From: Tannerella sp.
Lineage (GTDB): Bacteria; Bacteroidota; Bacteroidia; Bacteroidales; Tannerellaceae
Assembly (NCBI GenBank): GCA_031271805.1
Contig: JAISUX010000069.1
Span: 24,379 to 88,378, forward strand
Direction of reading: 5' to 3'
DNA length: 64,000 nt
In this document: positions 54,785 to 62,717 of the stretch, piece after piece
Layout of the letters: every line of letters starts with the position of its first letter
Position numbering within the stretch: position 1 is the stretch's first letter
Position numbers and translations under genes: made by a program
The notes under the pieces: generated by a model
The model's input: the letters and a program-made list of their open reading frames with translations, nothing else
What the model was told of the DNA's origin: nothing
Databases searched by the model: none

Positions 54785-54860
54785 GATATTTTTGGGCAAT
54801 AATCACTCGTATGTAAAGAAAAAACTTCTCCCCCGGCGCCGTGGGCTGAGGGAGGGGGGC

Positions 54861-56114
54861 TTAGAGCTTTGCGGCGAACCATATCATGGCGGCGAGGGCC
54901 GGCAGGAGGGCGTCTTCGTCGATATCGAAGCGGTCGTTGTGGTGTTCGGCGCCGCTGCCGAGGCTGTCGTTGAGGATGCCGGGGAAGACGAAGAGGGCGG
55001 GGGCAAGCTCGGAGTAGCGGGTGAAGCTTTCGGCGGCGTACCAGATGTGTTCTTCGCCGTCGATGACGCTGCCGGGGAGCAGCTCTTCGATGGCCTGGCG
55101 GGCGAAGGAAGCGAGGGAGGGGTCGTTGACGACGGGGGGCAGGAAGATGCCGTGGGAAGGGCCGAAGCGGGCGGTGCAGTTGTGGGCGGCGGCGATGTTG
55201 GAGGCCACTTGGGCGATTATATCGTAGCACCGGAGGCCTTCGGAGGGGTCGAAGAAGCGGATGGTGCCGCCTATGAAGGCTTGGTTGGGGATGACGTTAT
55301 ATATATCGCTGCCCTGGATTTGGGTGATGCCGAGGGTGACGGTCTTGGTGAGGTCTCGCTGGTTGTTCCAGGCTATCGAGAGGCCTGTGAGGATGTTTGC
55401 GGCGGCGAAGACGGGGTTGACCGACAGGTCGGGCCTTGAGGCGTGCCCTCCGCGGCCGAGGATGTCGATCTCGACCTTGCCTGTGCCTGCCATGATGGCG
55501 CCTTGGCGGATAAAAATCTTCCCCGACGGGATGGAGGAGCGAAGATGGTTGCCGTAGAAGGCGTCGATGCCGAGGGGCCGGAGGGCTTCTATCATGGCCT
55601 CGATGCCCGAGCCGGTCTCTTCGCCTTCTTCGAAGATAAATACGAAGCGCCCTGAGAGCCTGTCCTTAAGCCCCGAAAGCACCCTGGCGGCGCCGAGGAG
55701 GATGGCCGTATGCCCGTCGTGCCCGCAGGCGTGGGAGACGCCCCGGCGCCTCGAGACGTGGAGCTTGGGCTGCTTCAGGTTCAGAGGGTTCTCGGGGATG
55801 GGGAGGGCGTCGATGTCAGCCCTCAGGCCGATGGTCTTGCCGGGGCGCCGGGTGTCGAGCACGGCGTAGAGGCCTGTGCCCCTCACCTTGGTGACCTCCA
55901 GGCCGAGCTGTTCAAGCTCTCCGAGGATAAATTCGGAAGTTTCCACCTCCTGCCCCGAGAGTTCCGGATACTCGTGCAGGAAGCCCCTCAGATGGCGTAC
56001 GTAAGCGTCCGCAGCCTTGGCCATCTCCATAACTTCCTCTTTCTTAAGCTCTTCCTGCGCCTCCGCAGCCGCCGCGCCAAGAGCCATAACTATAAAAATC
56101 ATATATCTTTTCAT
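54861..56114 (-). CDS. M20 family amidohydrolase (M20D, IAA-amino-acid hydrolase/hippurate hydrolase-like), exported
   Basis: 417 residues from ATG 56114 (MKRYMIFIV); the -7 element overlaps the alternative start at 56138. A signal peptide (about 1-20, AAAEAQ) suggests periplasmic location. M20D metal ligands are present: HACGHDGHTA, the EEGEE pair (FEEGEETGSG), GNH and the C-terminal GAEHHND. The dimerisation domain shows GRGGHASRPDLS. The family hydrolyses N-acyl amino acids or related amides; substrate unknown. It lies directly downstream of the minisatellite. Confidence 0.92.
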   Translation of the reverse strand: MKRYMIFIVMALGAAAAEAQEELKKEEVMEMAKAADAYVRHLRGFLHEYPELSGQEVETSEFILGELEQLGLEVTKVRGTGLYAVLDTRRPGKTIGLRADIDALPIPENPLNLKQPKLHVSRRRGVSHACGHDGHTAILLGAARVLSGLKDRLSGRFVFIFEEGEETGSGIEAMIEALRPLGIDAFYGNHLRSSIPSGKIFIRQGAIMAGTGKVEIDILGRGGHASRPDLSVNPVFAAANILTGLSIAWNNQRDLTKTVTLGITQIQGSDIYNVIPNQAFIGGTIRFFDPSEGLRCYDIIAQVASNIAAAHNCTARFGPSHGIFLPPVVNDPSLASFARQAIEELLPGSVIDGEEHIWYAAESFTRYSELAPALFVFPGILNDSLGSGAEHHNDRFDIDEDALLPALAAMIWFAAKL

Positions 56115-56135
56115 ACATCTAAAATTTTCTCCCTG

Positions 56136-56143
56136 CAAAGATA
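56136..56143 (-). promoter_or_regulatory. -7 element for the M20 amidohydrolase gene
   Basis: TATCTTTG on the minus strand, 22 bases before ATG 56114. The first minisatellite unit begins 22 bases further upstream, so the array occupies the region where upstream regulatory sites would be. Confidence 0.65.
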
Positions 56144-56165
56144 ATTATTTTCCGCGGATAATCCC

Positions 56166-56468
56166 GGAGATTTCTACAGAAACTCTGGAGAATTCTCTAG
56201 AAACTCTGGAGAATTCTCTAGAAACTCTGGAGAATTCTCTAGAAACTCTGGAGAATTCTCTAGAAACTCTGGAGGATTCTCTAGAAACTCTGGAGGATTC
56301 TACAGAAACTCTGGAGGATTCTACAGAAACTCTGGAGGATTCTACAGAAACTCTGGAGGATTCTACAGAAACTCTGGAGGATTCTACAGAAACTCTGGAG
56401 GATCCTACAGAAACTCTGGAGGATCCTACAGAAACTCCGGAGGATCCTACAGAAACTCCGGAGGATCC
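56166..56468. repeat. Minisatellite of 21-bp units, 14 full copies plus a partial one
   Basis: Units of the form GGAGAATTCTCTAGAAACTCT repeat in register from 56166. Variants change in order from left to right: GAATTCTCTAG (units 2-5), GGATTCTCTAG (unit 6), GGATTCTACAG (about units 7-11), GGATCCTACAG (units 12-14, the last two ending ACTCC). Unit length equals seven codons, so every frame reads through as a heptapeptide repeat (TETLEDS-like on +, SRVSVES-like on -). The array fills most of the gap between the amidohydrolase and tRNA-Pro. Sequence next to its right end (CCACGCGGGAATGGCG) is REP-like. Confidence 0.93.
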
Positions 56469-56555
56469 CCCCACGCGGGAATGGCGGCGGAAGAATTTTT
56501 TAGGAAAATCTTGCAAAAAAACATCCGAAAATTATGAAATTAGAAAAATAAGCCT

Positions 56556-56563
56556 TACCTTTG
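56556..56563 (+). promoter_or_regulatory. -7 element for tRNA-Pro
   Basis: TACCTTTG, 21 bases before the mature tRNA start. Confidence 0.65.
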
Positions 56564-56583
56564 CCGGCGCTAAGCAGAAAGTT

Positions 56584-56659
56584 CGGGGTGTAGCTCAGCC
56601 CGGTTTAGAGTACGCGTCTGGGGGGCGTGTGGTCGCTAGTTCGAATCTAGTCACCCCGA
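56584..56659 (+). tRNA. tRNA-Pro (anticodon GGG)
   Basis: A 76-base cloverleaf. Acceptor CGGGGTG pairs with CACCCCG. D arm is GCTCAGCCCGGTTTAGAG. The anticodon stem CGCGT/GCGTG holds loop CTGGGGG with anticodon GGG. T arm is CTAGTTCGAATCTAG. CCA is not encoded. Confidence 0.93.
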
Positions 56660-56664
56660 CTTTG

Positions 56665-56703
56665 AAGCCCTGGTGAGGTCCGCAGTCCTCGCCGGGGCTT
56701 TCT
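56665..56703 (+). terminator. Terminator after tRNA-Pro
   Basis: A strong stem AAGCCCTGGTGAGG / CCTCGCCGGGGCTT (two G-T pairs, 8-base loop) followed by TCTT. It may act on both strands, since the CapA-NlpC gene ends 42 bases further on the other strand. Confidence 0.65.
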
Positions 56704-56744
56704 TAATTCCCGGGCGCTTCCGGCGAGCAGGCAACCTGACCTAC

Positions 56745-58292
56745 CTAATTCCTGAGCACCCTCAAGCCCGTGACAAACCGATCCCTGTAATACTCCGACC
56801 TCTCCAGCCGGTCAATAATCACCCCCCGGCGGCAAGCATGGATAAACGACAACCTCCCATCGCCATCGTTGGAGACTACTATCCCAACATGGCCAACCCT
56901 GTTAGACCCCCTGTTCCGCCCCTTGAAGAACACCAAATCACCTTCCCTCAGCGCCTCCTTCTCCAACCTCTCCCCCTGCTTCACCTGCGCCCCGCAGTCC
57001 GCCTCCAGCCTGTAGCCGAACTTCCCGAACACGAACGCCGTGAACCCAGAGCAATCAAACATCCTCGGCCCCTTCGCCCCCCTCCTGTAAGGCTTCCCCA
57101 ACAACGTCTTGGAGTAAGCAATAATCTCACCCGCCAAAGCCACCGAATCCCCCACGCCCTCAACCTGCGCCCCGGCGCCTTCAACCCTCGCCCCGGCGCC
57201 TTCAACCTGCGCCCCGGCGCCCTCAACCCTCGCCCCGGCGCCTTCGGTACGCTCTATCCTGCCCTCCTCCGAGATCGTGATGCCGGTCCCGGGAAAATCC
57301 TCCAAGGTAAGCCGGCGTATCTCCTTAGCCGCCGAGTGAGCGAGGTCGAGCACAGGCCCCGTCTTGTCCTTCTGCAAGCACGAGATGATCTCACCCCTGA
57401 GGAACCGCCCACGCCTGTCGGTATAAACCTTCACTATCGGCGCATAGCCGCTCACGCCACTGATACTGAAGTCACCCGCAGTACAGAAATTCCCAAGACT
57501 GTAAATTATAAACCTCTCCTTATAAAGCTCAGCCGCCCTTACCACATGCGGCCCGTGCCCCAGGACAACATCAGCCCCGGCGTCAATCACCGCATGCGCA
57601 AACTCATAAACATTACCCCTGTTCTCGCCATAAAAAATCTCCGTTTTCTTAGGCACATGGCTAAAGCTCTTACCCTCAGCCCCCGCGTGGAACGACACAA
57701 TCACCACGTCGCAAACACTGTCCAAAGCCGCCACCAACCTCCGCGCCTTCCCAAGGTCCGTAACCCTCACCGTACCCGAATTAGGCGCAAAACCGCAAAA
57801 ACCATACTTGACGCCATTGATCTCAAACCTCGCCGTCTCGCACACCCCCTCAAGCCCCGCAAACTCCAAGCCCGCCTCGCGCAACGTCCTGACAGTGCTC
57901 TCCCGCCCCTCACGGCCAAAATCACCGTTATGGTTATTCGCAACATTCATCACGTCAAACCCCGCCTCCTTCAAGTACCCCACATACCTCACAGGCATAC
58001 GGAAGAAATAGCAGCCGCTACGGCACGGCTTCCGCTGCCCCCCGCTATCCAGCAAGCAGCCCTCAAGATTCCCGAACGTCACATCCGCATCCGACAATAT
58101 CTCCTTCACATTCCTCAGCAACTCCCGCCCGTCCTTAACAGGCAACTTCGCATCCGACGGATAGTTCGACCCCAACATAATATCACCCGTCCCGATAATC
58201 GAAACCGTATCCCCGTAACTCTCCGCCGCACCCGCGAACACCCCGCCCACCAGCGCCGACGCCACAACCATGTATCTCCAATTCTTCATCAT
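56745..58292 (-). CDS. CapA-like metallophosphatase-fold protein fused to a C-terminal NlpC/P60 domain, exported
   Basis: 515 residues from ATG 58292, with a signal peptide (about 1-26). The N-terminal CapA/PGA_cap domain (about 28-320) has IGTGDIMLGSNYPSD, FGNLEGCLLDSGG, ANNHNGDFG, VSFHAGAEG and LGHGPHVVRAAELY, the usual metal-site motifs of the poly-gamma-glutamate capsule family. A linker of near-perfect seven-residue repeats (EGAGARV/EGAGAQV, about 349-379) follows. The C-terminal NlpC/P60 domain (about 400-515) has the Cys in FDCSGF, GDLVFFKG and the His in GHVGIVV. NlpC/P60 enzymes cut peptidoglycan stem peptides at gamma-D-Glu bonds. The fusion suggests one protein acting on gamma-glutamyl or cell-wall peptide substrates. 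Confidence 0.9.
   Translation of the reverse strand: MMKNWRYMVVASALVGGVFAGAAESYGDTVSIIGTGDIMLGSNYPSDAKLPVKDGRELLRNVKEILSDADVTFGNLEGCLLDSGGQRKPCRSGCYFFRMPVRYVGYLKEAGFDVMNVANNHNGDFGREGRESTVRTLREAGLEFAGLEGVCETARFEINGVKYGFCGFAPNSGTVRVTDLGKARRLVAALDSVCDVVIVSFHAGAEGKSFSHVPKKTEIFYGENRGNVYEFAHAVIDAGADVVLGHGPHVVRAAELYKERFIIYSLGNFCTAGDFSISGVSGYAPIVKVYTDRRGRFLRGEIISCLQKDKTGPVLDLAHSAAKEIRRLTLEDFPGTGITISEEGRIERTEGAGARVEGAGAQVEGAGARVEGAGAQVEGVGDSVALAGEIIAYSKTLLGKPYRRGAKGPRMFDCSGFTAFVFGKFGYRLEADCGAQVKQGERLEKEALREGDLVFFKGRNRGSNRVGHVGIVVSNDGDGRLSFIHACRRGVIIDRLERSEYYRDRFVTGLRVLRN
57155..57247. repeat. 21-bp in-frame repeats in the CapA-NlpC/P60 linker
   Basis: Four units of the type CGCCCCGGCGCCTTCAACCCT in register from 57168, with a partial unit before. 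They alternate between ACCTG and ACCCT ends and encode the EGAGARV/EGAGAQV repeats on the minus strand. The unit length equals that of the minisatellite at 56166, but the sequences are unrelated. Confidence 0.88.
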
Positions 58293-58451
58293 ATCAATAT
58301 CTTTATGAGAGGACAAAAATAATGATTAGAACCGACCTGTGCAAGAATTTAACAAATTTTCAGCCCGTCAAGCCACCCCCACAGGCGCCAACCACAACCC
58401 CCCAAGGATGTTAATCATGGTTAAATATTTCCACTGCACAGCCTTTTTTCT

Positions 58452-58459
58452 TACCTTTG
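58452..58459 (+). promoter_or_regulatory. -7 element for the TPR/HTH regulator gene
   Basis: TACCTTTG, 29 bases before the ATG at 58488. Confidence 0.65.
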
Positions 58460-58487
58460 TTACACCAAAACGTAAAGTCGGGACAAA

Positions 58488-60314
58488 ATGAGGCTTATAT
58501 TATTGATTGTAGCGCTTATACATACAAGTTTTTCTTTCGCCGAAGACTTGCAAACCCCCCTTTCCCCCTACACAAACTATTCCGACAGCCTCTTCAACCT
58601 CTACTCCACCCGCCTCCGTCAAGCCAAAGCCTCCCCCACCCCCGCCGCCCTCCTCGCATCCTACAGCTCCATCGCCAACCTCTACATCAACGAATCGGAC
58701 AGCGCCAACGCCGCCGCCTACCTCGATTCGGCCGCCCTCTACGCCCCCAAAACCGACAACCCCCGCCTCCTCGCACCCTACTACAGCCTCCTCGCTCAAT
58801 ACCTCCACCACTTCTACCCCCACCGCAACGCCCAAGCCGCCGCCGCCTTCCGCAAAGCCCTCACCTGCTACGAAAAATCCGGCGCCCGCACCGACCGCGA
58901 AGCCATCATACTAATCCTCCATTACCTCTCCGTCGATGGCTTCCAGCAAGCAAATTCCGCCCTAATCTCCAAAAACCTCTCCAAACTCCACGACCTCGGC
59001 AGGCGCTACCAATCCCCCCTGCTCCACTTCGCCATATCCGAAGCCCAAGCCCAACTCCACTGGCTCAGCTTCCAGGAAACCAACACTTATGCCTCCATAG
59101 ACAGCGCCCTTGCCTGCATCCGGCAATGCCTTGAGCTTGACAACGCCGGCCTCCTGCCCAAATCCCTGAAACATTACATCGCCGAATGGTCAGTCACCCT
59201 CGCCGAACTCACAAGCCTCAAGCCCGACAGCTCCCCCACGGCTATCGACAGCATACTCAACTCTATCTCGGAAAAATATATGTCCGACAACAACGCCCTT
59301 TTAGCCCGTATTTTCCACACCAAAGCCCGCTCTTTCGTAAAAAAGCAAATGCCCGACTCGGCCGAGCTGATGGCCCTCAAAGCCCAGGAATACATCGAAG
59401 CGGGTTACGTCAACACTTACTCCTCGCTCGCCAAACTCAACATAGATATGCTGCGCAGCATCTACGACGCCAAAAAAGATTACCCCAAAGTCATCGAATA
59501 CGACGACCTCTGGGACAAAATCGACGAAGAAATCAAAGCAAACGAGATAAAAGAGCTTGAACTCAAATACGAAGCCGAAATAAAAATGGACGAACTCAAA
59601 CAACTCCATTCCGAAAGGATTTATGAAGACTACCGTCACGTAATCTTTGTCATGATATGCTCCCTGTTATGCGTCGCAGTGCTAATCCTCCTCTTGATAA
59701 TCAAATCCAAACGCAAAAGCATGCAACGCCAGATAGCCCTCATCAACAAAGAAAAAGAAGAAACCAAACTGCAGATAAAACTCAAGGAAGAACAAACCGT
59801 AAAGATGCAACTGGAAAAATACGAAGCCCTTTCGGATTACCACCTTATGGAAATGGAACTGATAGTCAAAGACAAGGATTTGGCACAGTTGCGCAAGGAT
59901 AAAGCCGCCCTGGACATGCAAGTCGAGATATTCCGCCGTAAAGTCGAAGACTACGAAGCCTCCGTTAACCGCGGCGAGCCGCTGCATGTTGATGCCTGGA
60001 GTATTATTGTTGAGGACGTCAGGCAACTTATAGAGCGGCATTTACCGGCGAAAAAAGAATACGGCCGGAAAATCCGTCAATTCGGCAAACCCTCGATCGA
60101 CACCCTTATCACCAAAGACGAAGGCAGCCTTTCCATAACACACATCAAATACTGTATATGCTTCGCCATAGGGATGGAAATAAGCGAAATAGCCGACTGC
60201 TTCTCCATCGAGCCGCAATCGGTTTACATGACCCGCTACCGCCTTAAGAAAAAATTCGGCCTTAGCAACGACGACGACCTCGATGCCTTCCTTCAAAAAA
60301 ATCTTGTCCGCTAA
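58488..60314 (+). CDS. Membrane-bound TPR-like sensor with C-terminal helix-turn-helix domain
   Basis: 608 residues. A signal peptide (about 1-18, SFSFAED) leads to an Ala/Leu-rich helical repeat region of TPR type (about 25-340). One membrane span is at about 384-405 (VIFVMICSLLCVAVLILLLII). A charged coiled coil (about 405-490) follows. The C-terminal 100 residues look like a LuxR/GerE-style DNA-binding domain (ITHIKYCICFAIGMEISEIADCFSI given in part: EISEIADCFSIEPQSVYMTR, then YRLKKKFGLSNDDDLDAFL). Similar one-component regulators are common in Bacteroidota, sensing in the periplasm and binding DNA from the membrane. Target genes unknown. The 5' half is strikingly rich in C-ending codons. 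Confidence 0.85.
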   Translation: MRLILLIVALIHTSFSFAEDLQTPLSPYTNYSDSLFNLYSTRLRQAKASPTPAALLASYSSIANLYINESDSANAAAYLDSAALYAPKTDNPRLLAPYYSLLAQYLHHFYPHRNAQAAAAFRKALTCYEKSGARTDREAIILILHYLSVDGFQQANSALISKNLSKLHDLGRRYQSPLLHFAISEAQAQLHWLSFQETNTYASIDSALACIRQCLELDNAGLLPKSLKHYIAEWSVTLAELTSLKPDSSPTAIDSILNSISEKYMSDNNALLARIFHTKARSFVKKQMPDSAELMALKAQEYIEAGYVNTYSSLAKLNIDMLRSIYDAKKDYPKVIEYDDLWDKIDEEIKANEIKELELKYEAEIKMDELKQLHSERIYEDYRHVIFVMICSLLCVAVLILLLIIKSKRKSMQRQIALINKEKEETKLQIKLKEEQTVKMQLEKYEALSDYHLMEMELIVKDKDLAQLRKDKAALDMQVEIFRRKVEDYEASVNRGEPLHVDAWSIIVEDVRQLIERHLPAKKEYGRKIRQFGKPSIDTLITKDEGSLSITHIKYCICFAIGMEISEIADCFSIEPQSVYMTRYRLKKKFGLSNDDDLDAFLQKNLVR

Positions 60315-60983
60315 CTAAGGCGCAAGGGCATGCCACAAGTTATCGTCGGGCGTTCCGGCGATTATTTCGACCTCCTGCTTCGATATCGGGTGGACGAACC
60401 TGAGGCTGCGGGCGTGGAGGCTGATGCCGCCGTCCGGATTCGACCGCTCGGCGCCGTATTTAAGGTCGCCCTTGATAGCACAGCCAATCTTAGCGAGCTG
60501 GGCGCGAATCTGGTGATGACGGCCGGTCTTCAGCTCGATCTCAAGCAGGTAATATCTGTCGGATTGCGAGACGAGGCGGTAATGCAGCGCCGCTTGCTTC
60601 GAGTCCGGTTTTTCGCTGTCATAAGCCCTGCTTTTGTTCAGCTTCTCGTCGCGTACAAGCCAGTGAATCAGCTCGCCCTCGGCCTCGGGAGGGCGGTTCT
60701 TCACAATCGCCCAATACGTTTTCCTGATTTCCCCCCGGCGGAACATCTCGTTGAGCCGAACCAGCGCCTTACTCGTCTTGGCGAAAAGCACGGCGCCGGT
60801 CACAGGGCGGTCAAGCCGGTGAGGCACCCCGATGAAGACATTTCCGGGTTTGGCATACCTCTCTTTCAGCCACTCACGCAGCATGTCGGACAGGGGAATG
60901 TCGCCCGTCTTGTCGCCCTGCACAATTTCATGACAGTTCTTGTTGACGGCTATGATGTGATTGTCTTCGTAAATTATTTCCAT
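60315..60983 (-). CDS. RluA-family RNA pseudouridine synthase
   Basis: 222 residues. The catalytic motif HRLDRPVTGAVLFAKT carries the essential Asp, and ELKTGRHHQIRAQLAKIG is the second family signature. There is no N-terminal S4 domain, so it is the short type (as in TruC/RluA-like enzymes). It isomerises uridine in rRNA or tRNA; the target is not decidable. Last gene of the TetR-KAS III-FabG operon (6 bases after fabG). It converges on the regulator gene with no gap. Confidence 0.92.
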   Translation of the reverse strand: MEIIYEDNHIIAVNKNCHEIVQGDKTGDIPLSDMLREWLKERYAKPGNVFIGVPHRLDRPVTGAVLFAKTSKALVRLNEMFRRGEIRKTYWAIVKNRPPEAEGELIHWLVRDEKLNKSRAYDSEKPDSKQAALHYRLVSQSDRYYLLEIELKTGRHHQIRAQLAKIGCAIKGDLKYGAERSNPDGGISLHARSLRFVHPISKQEVEIIAGTPDDNLWHALAP

Positions 60984-60989
60984 CGACGC

Positions 60990-61736
60990 TTATGTATTCA
61001 TGCCTCCACAAACGGGTATGACCTGCCCCGTAACATACGACGACAAGTCGGAAGCGAGGAACAGCGCCACTTTAGCCACGTCTTCGGGCTGTCCGCCGCG
61101 ACGCAGGGGTATCTGTTTCTCCCATTCCTCGCGCACTTTTTCGGGCAAGGCCGCCGTCATGTCAGTGATAATGAACCCGGGAGCAATCGCATTGGCGCGG
61201 ATGTTGCGCGGGCCTAACTCCTTCGCGATGGACTTTGCGAGACCTATCATCCCCGCTTTCGAGGCCGAATAATTCGCCTGGCTTGCATTTCCGGAGATTC
61301 CCACCACCGAGGCCATGTTGATGATGCTGCCGCTCTTTTGCTTCATCATTACCGGCGTTACGGCATGGATGAAGTTGAAGGCCGACTTCAGGTTCACGGT
61401 GACGACCGCATCCCATTGCTGCTCGCTCATCCTCAGCATCAGCCCGTCGCGCGTGATACCGGCGTTATTTACCAAGATATCAATGCCGCCGAAATCCTTT
61501 TGCACCTCTTCGACCACCGCATGCGCTTCCTCGAAATTGGCCGCATTCGACGCATAACCCTTAGCTTTAACGCCGTAAGCGGCAATTTCCGCCTCAGTAT
61601 TCTTGGCGTTCTCGTCGATTACCAAATCCGTAAACGCTACATTCGCCCCTTCCGATGCGAATTTCAATGCTATTGCCTTGCCAATCCCTCGTGCAGCGCC
61701 GGTCACAAGGGCTGTCTTTCCTTCTAAAAGTTTCAT
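60990..61736 (-). CDS. fabG: 3-oxoacyl-[acyl-carrier-protein] reductase (SDR family)
   Basis: 248 residues from ATG 61736 (MKLLEGK); the extension to 61760 is less likely. NAD(P)-binding TGAARGIGKAIALKF (about 11-25), NNAGITRDGLMLRM, the catalytic Ser and Y-x-x-x-K (ANYSASKAG), and the C-terminal GQVIPVCGGMNT are typical FabG. It reduces 3-oxoacyl-ACP with NADPH in fatty-acid synthesis. It lies 34 bases after the KAS III-like gene, so the pair probably supplies acyl chains under TetR control. Confidence 0.93.
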   Translation of the reverse strand: MKLLEGKTALVTGAARGIGKAIALKFASEGANVAFTDLVIDENAKNTEAEIAAYGVKAKGYASNAANFEEAHAVVEEVQKDFGGIDILVNNAGITRDGLMLRMSEQQWDAVVTVNLKSAFNFIHAVTPVMMKQKSGSIINMASVVGISGNASQANYSASKAGMIGLAKSIAKELGPRNIRANAIAPGFIITDMTAALPEKVREEWEKQIPLRRGGQPEDVAKVALFLASDLSSYVTGQVIPVCGGMNT

Positions 61737-61769
61737 AATTAATATATTATAATTAAACAATTCTTATCC

Positions 61770-62717
61770 TCATACTCTTATCAAACATGCTCCCGCCGAA
61801 TAGCCGCCACCGAAGACGCTGATGCAAATCAAATCGTCTTTAGCGAATTTTTCCTTGTTTTGCGCCAAAACGAGGGCGCAACTTGCAGAACCGGTATTCC
61901 CCAATTCTTCGATATTGCTCAGCAGCTTCTCGTCTGGGATATTGTAATTATTTGCTATATTTTTCAATATTCTCATATTAGCCTGATGCCCGATGAAATA
62001 CGACAAGTCGTCGAAAGAAAATCCGTTATTATTCAACAGTTTCTCGGCATTTCTGGGCATAATCGTGCAGGCCTGTACAAATACATCTTTGCCTTCGGGC
62101 ATGCTTATACCTCCGTCGCGAGGACGAAGTTGAATCCCTTCCGGTCCTTTCCCGATACATCCGAGAGCCTCGGTAAAGACTTCCAAAATCTCGAAGTCGT
62201 TAGGCGTAACACGCTCTTTGGAAACGAAATAAGCCACCGCCGCATCGCCCCATAAATGTCCCGATTTAGGATCGTCCTCGTTGTTGTAGGCGGTGTTCTT
62301 ATCGCCCCCTATTATCAAGGCTTTGCTCAATTTTCCGGAGGCGAAATATCCTTCGACAATCTCAAGTGCATTGACGAACGACGAACAAGCCGACGACATC
62401 ATGAATGCTTTCGCGTGCTCTATCCCGAACTCATGCTGAACGACATGAGCGGCCGTTCCGACAGTATCAAAAGGCGAGTATGTCGAAGAAATAATTAATT
62501 CCACATCTTTAATATTATAAGGAAGTGAAGGCAGGGCATTTTTGACGGCCTCGACACTCATTGTATTGACATTTTCGTCGGGACGCGCCCGCGAGCGGGT
62601 CTTGATGCCGGTACGCTGAACGATCCAATCGCTCGTCAGCCCCGTCTTTCTAAAGTAGTATTCATTAGGCACCCTTTGTTTCGGCACATAATATCCTATT
62701 GCGTTAATAAACATCAT
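61770..62717 (-). CDS. 3-oxoacyl-ACP synthase III family protein (FabH-like ketosynthase)
   Basis: 315 residues from ATG 62717, which overlaps the TetR stop as ATGA. The active-site Cys is in MSSACSSFVNALE. The His is in FIGHQANMRILKN and the Asn in ELGNTGSASCALVLA, giving the full Cys-His-Asn triad. It also has DWIVQRTGIKTR and GGGYSAGACLIRV. It is more divergent than the housekeeping FabH and may use a special acyl starter, such as for branched or other secondary acyl chains. Gene symbol left open because a second fabH is expected elsewhere. Confidence 0.88.
   Translation of the reverse strand: MMFINAIGYYVPKQRVPNEYYFRKTGLTSDWIVQRTGIKTRSRARPDENVNTMSVEAVKNALPSLPYNIKDVELIISSTYSPFDTVGTAAHVVQHEFGIEHAKAFMMSSACSSFVNALEIVEGYFASGKLSKALIIGGDKNTAYNNEDDPKSGHLWGDAAVAYFVSKERVTPNDFEILEVFTEALGCIGKGPEGIQLRPRDGGISMPEGKDVFVQACTIMPRNAEKLLNNNGFSFDDLSYFIGHQANMRILKNIANNYNIPDEKLLSNIEELGNTGSASCALVLAQNKEKFAKDDLICISVFGGGYSAGACLIRV

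Noticed and set aside
56145..56516. Minus-strand open frame across the minisatellite (SRVSVES repeats)
   Set aside because: Same reason. No promoter lies upstream, and its end overlaps the amidohydrolase promoter region.
56017..56676. Open frame across the minisatellite (+ strand, heptad repeat TETLEDS) as a coiled-coil or surface repeat protein
   Set aside because: It begins inside the opposite-strand amidohydrolase gene and runs through the tRNA-Pro gene. All frames stay open simply because the 21-bp unit is a multiple of three and lacks stop codons.
56673..58322. 549-codon open frame on the + strand opposite the CapA-NlpC gene
   Set aside because: It is antisense to a gene with clear CapA and NlpC/P60 motifs; the translation is Arg/Pro/His-rich with no known domain. 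The length comes from high G+C.
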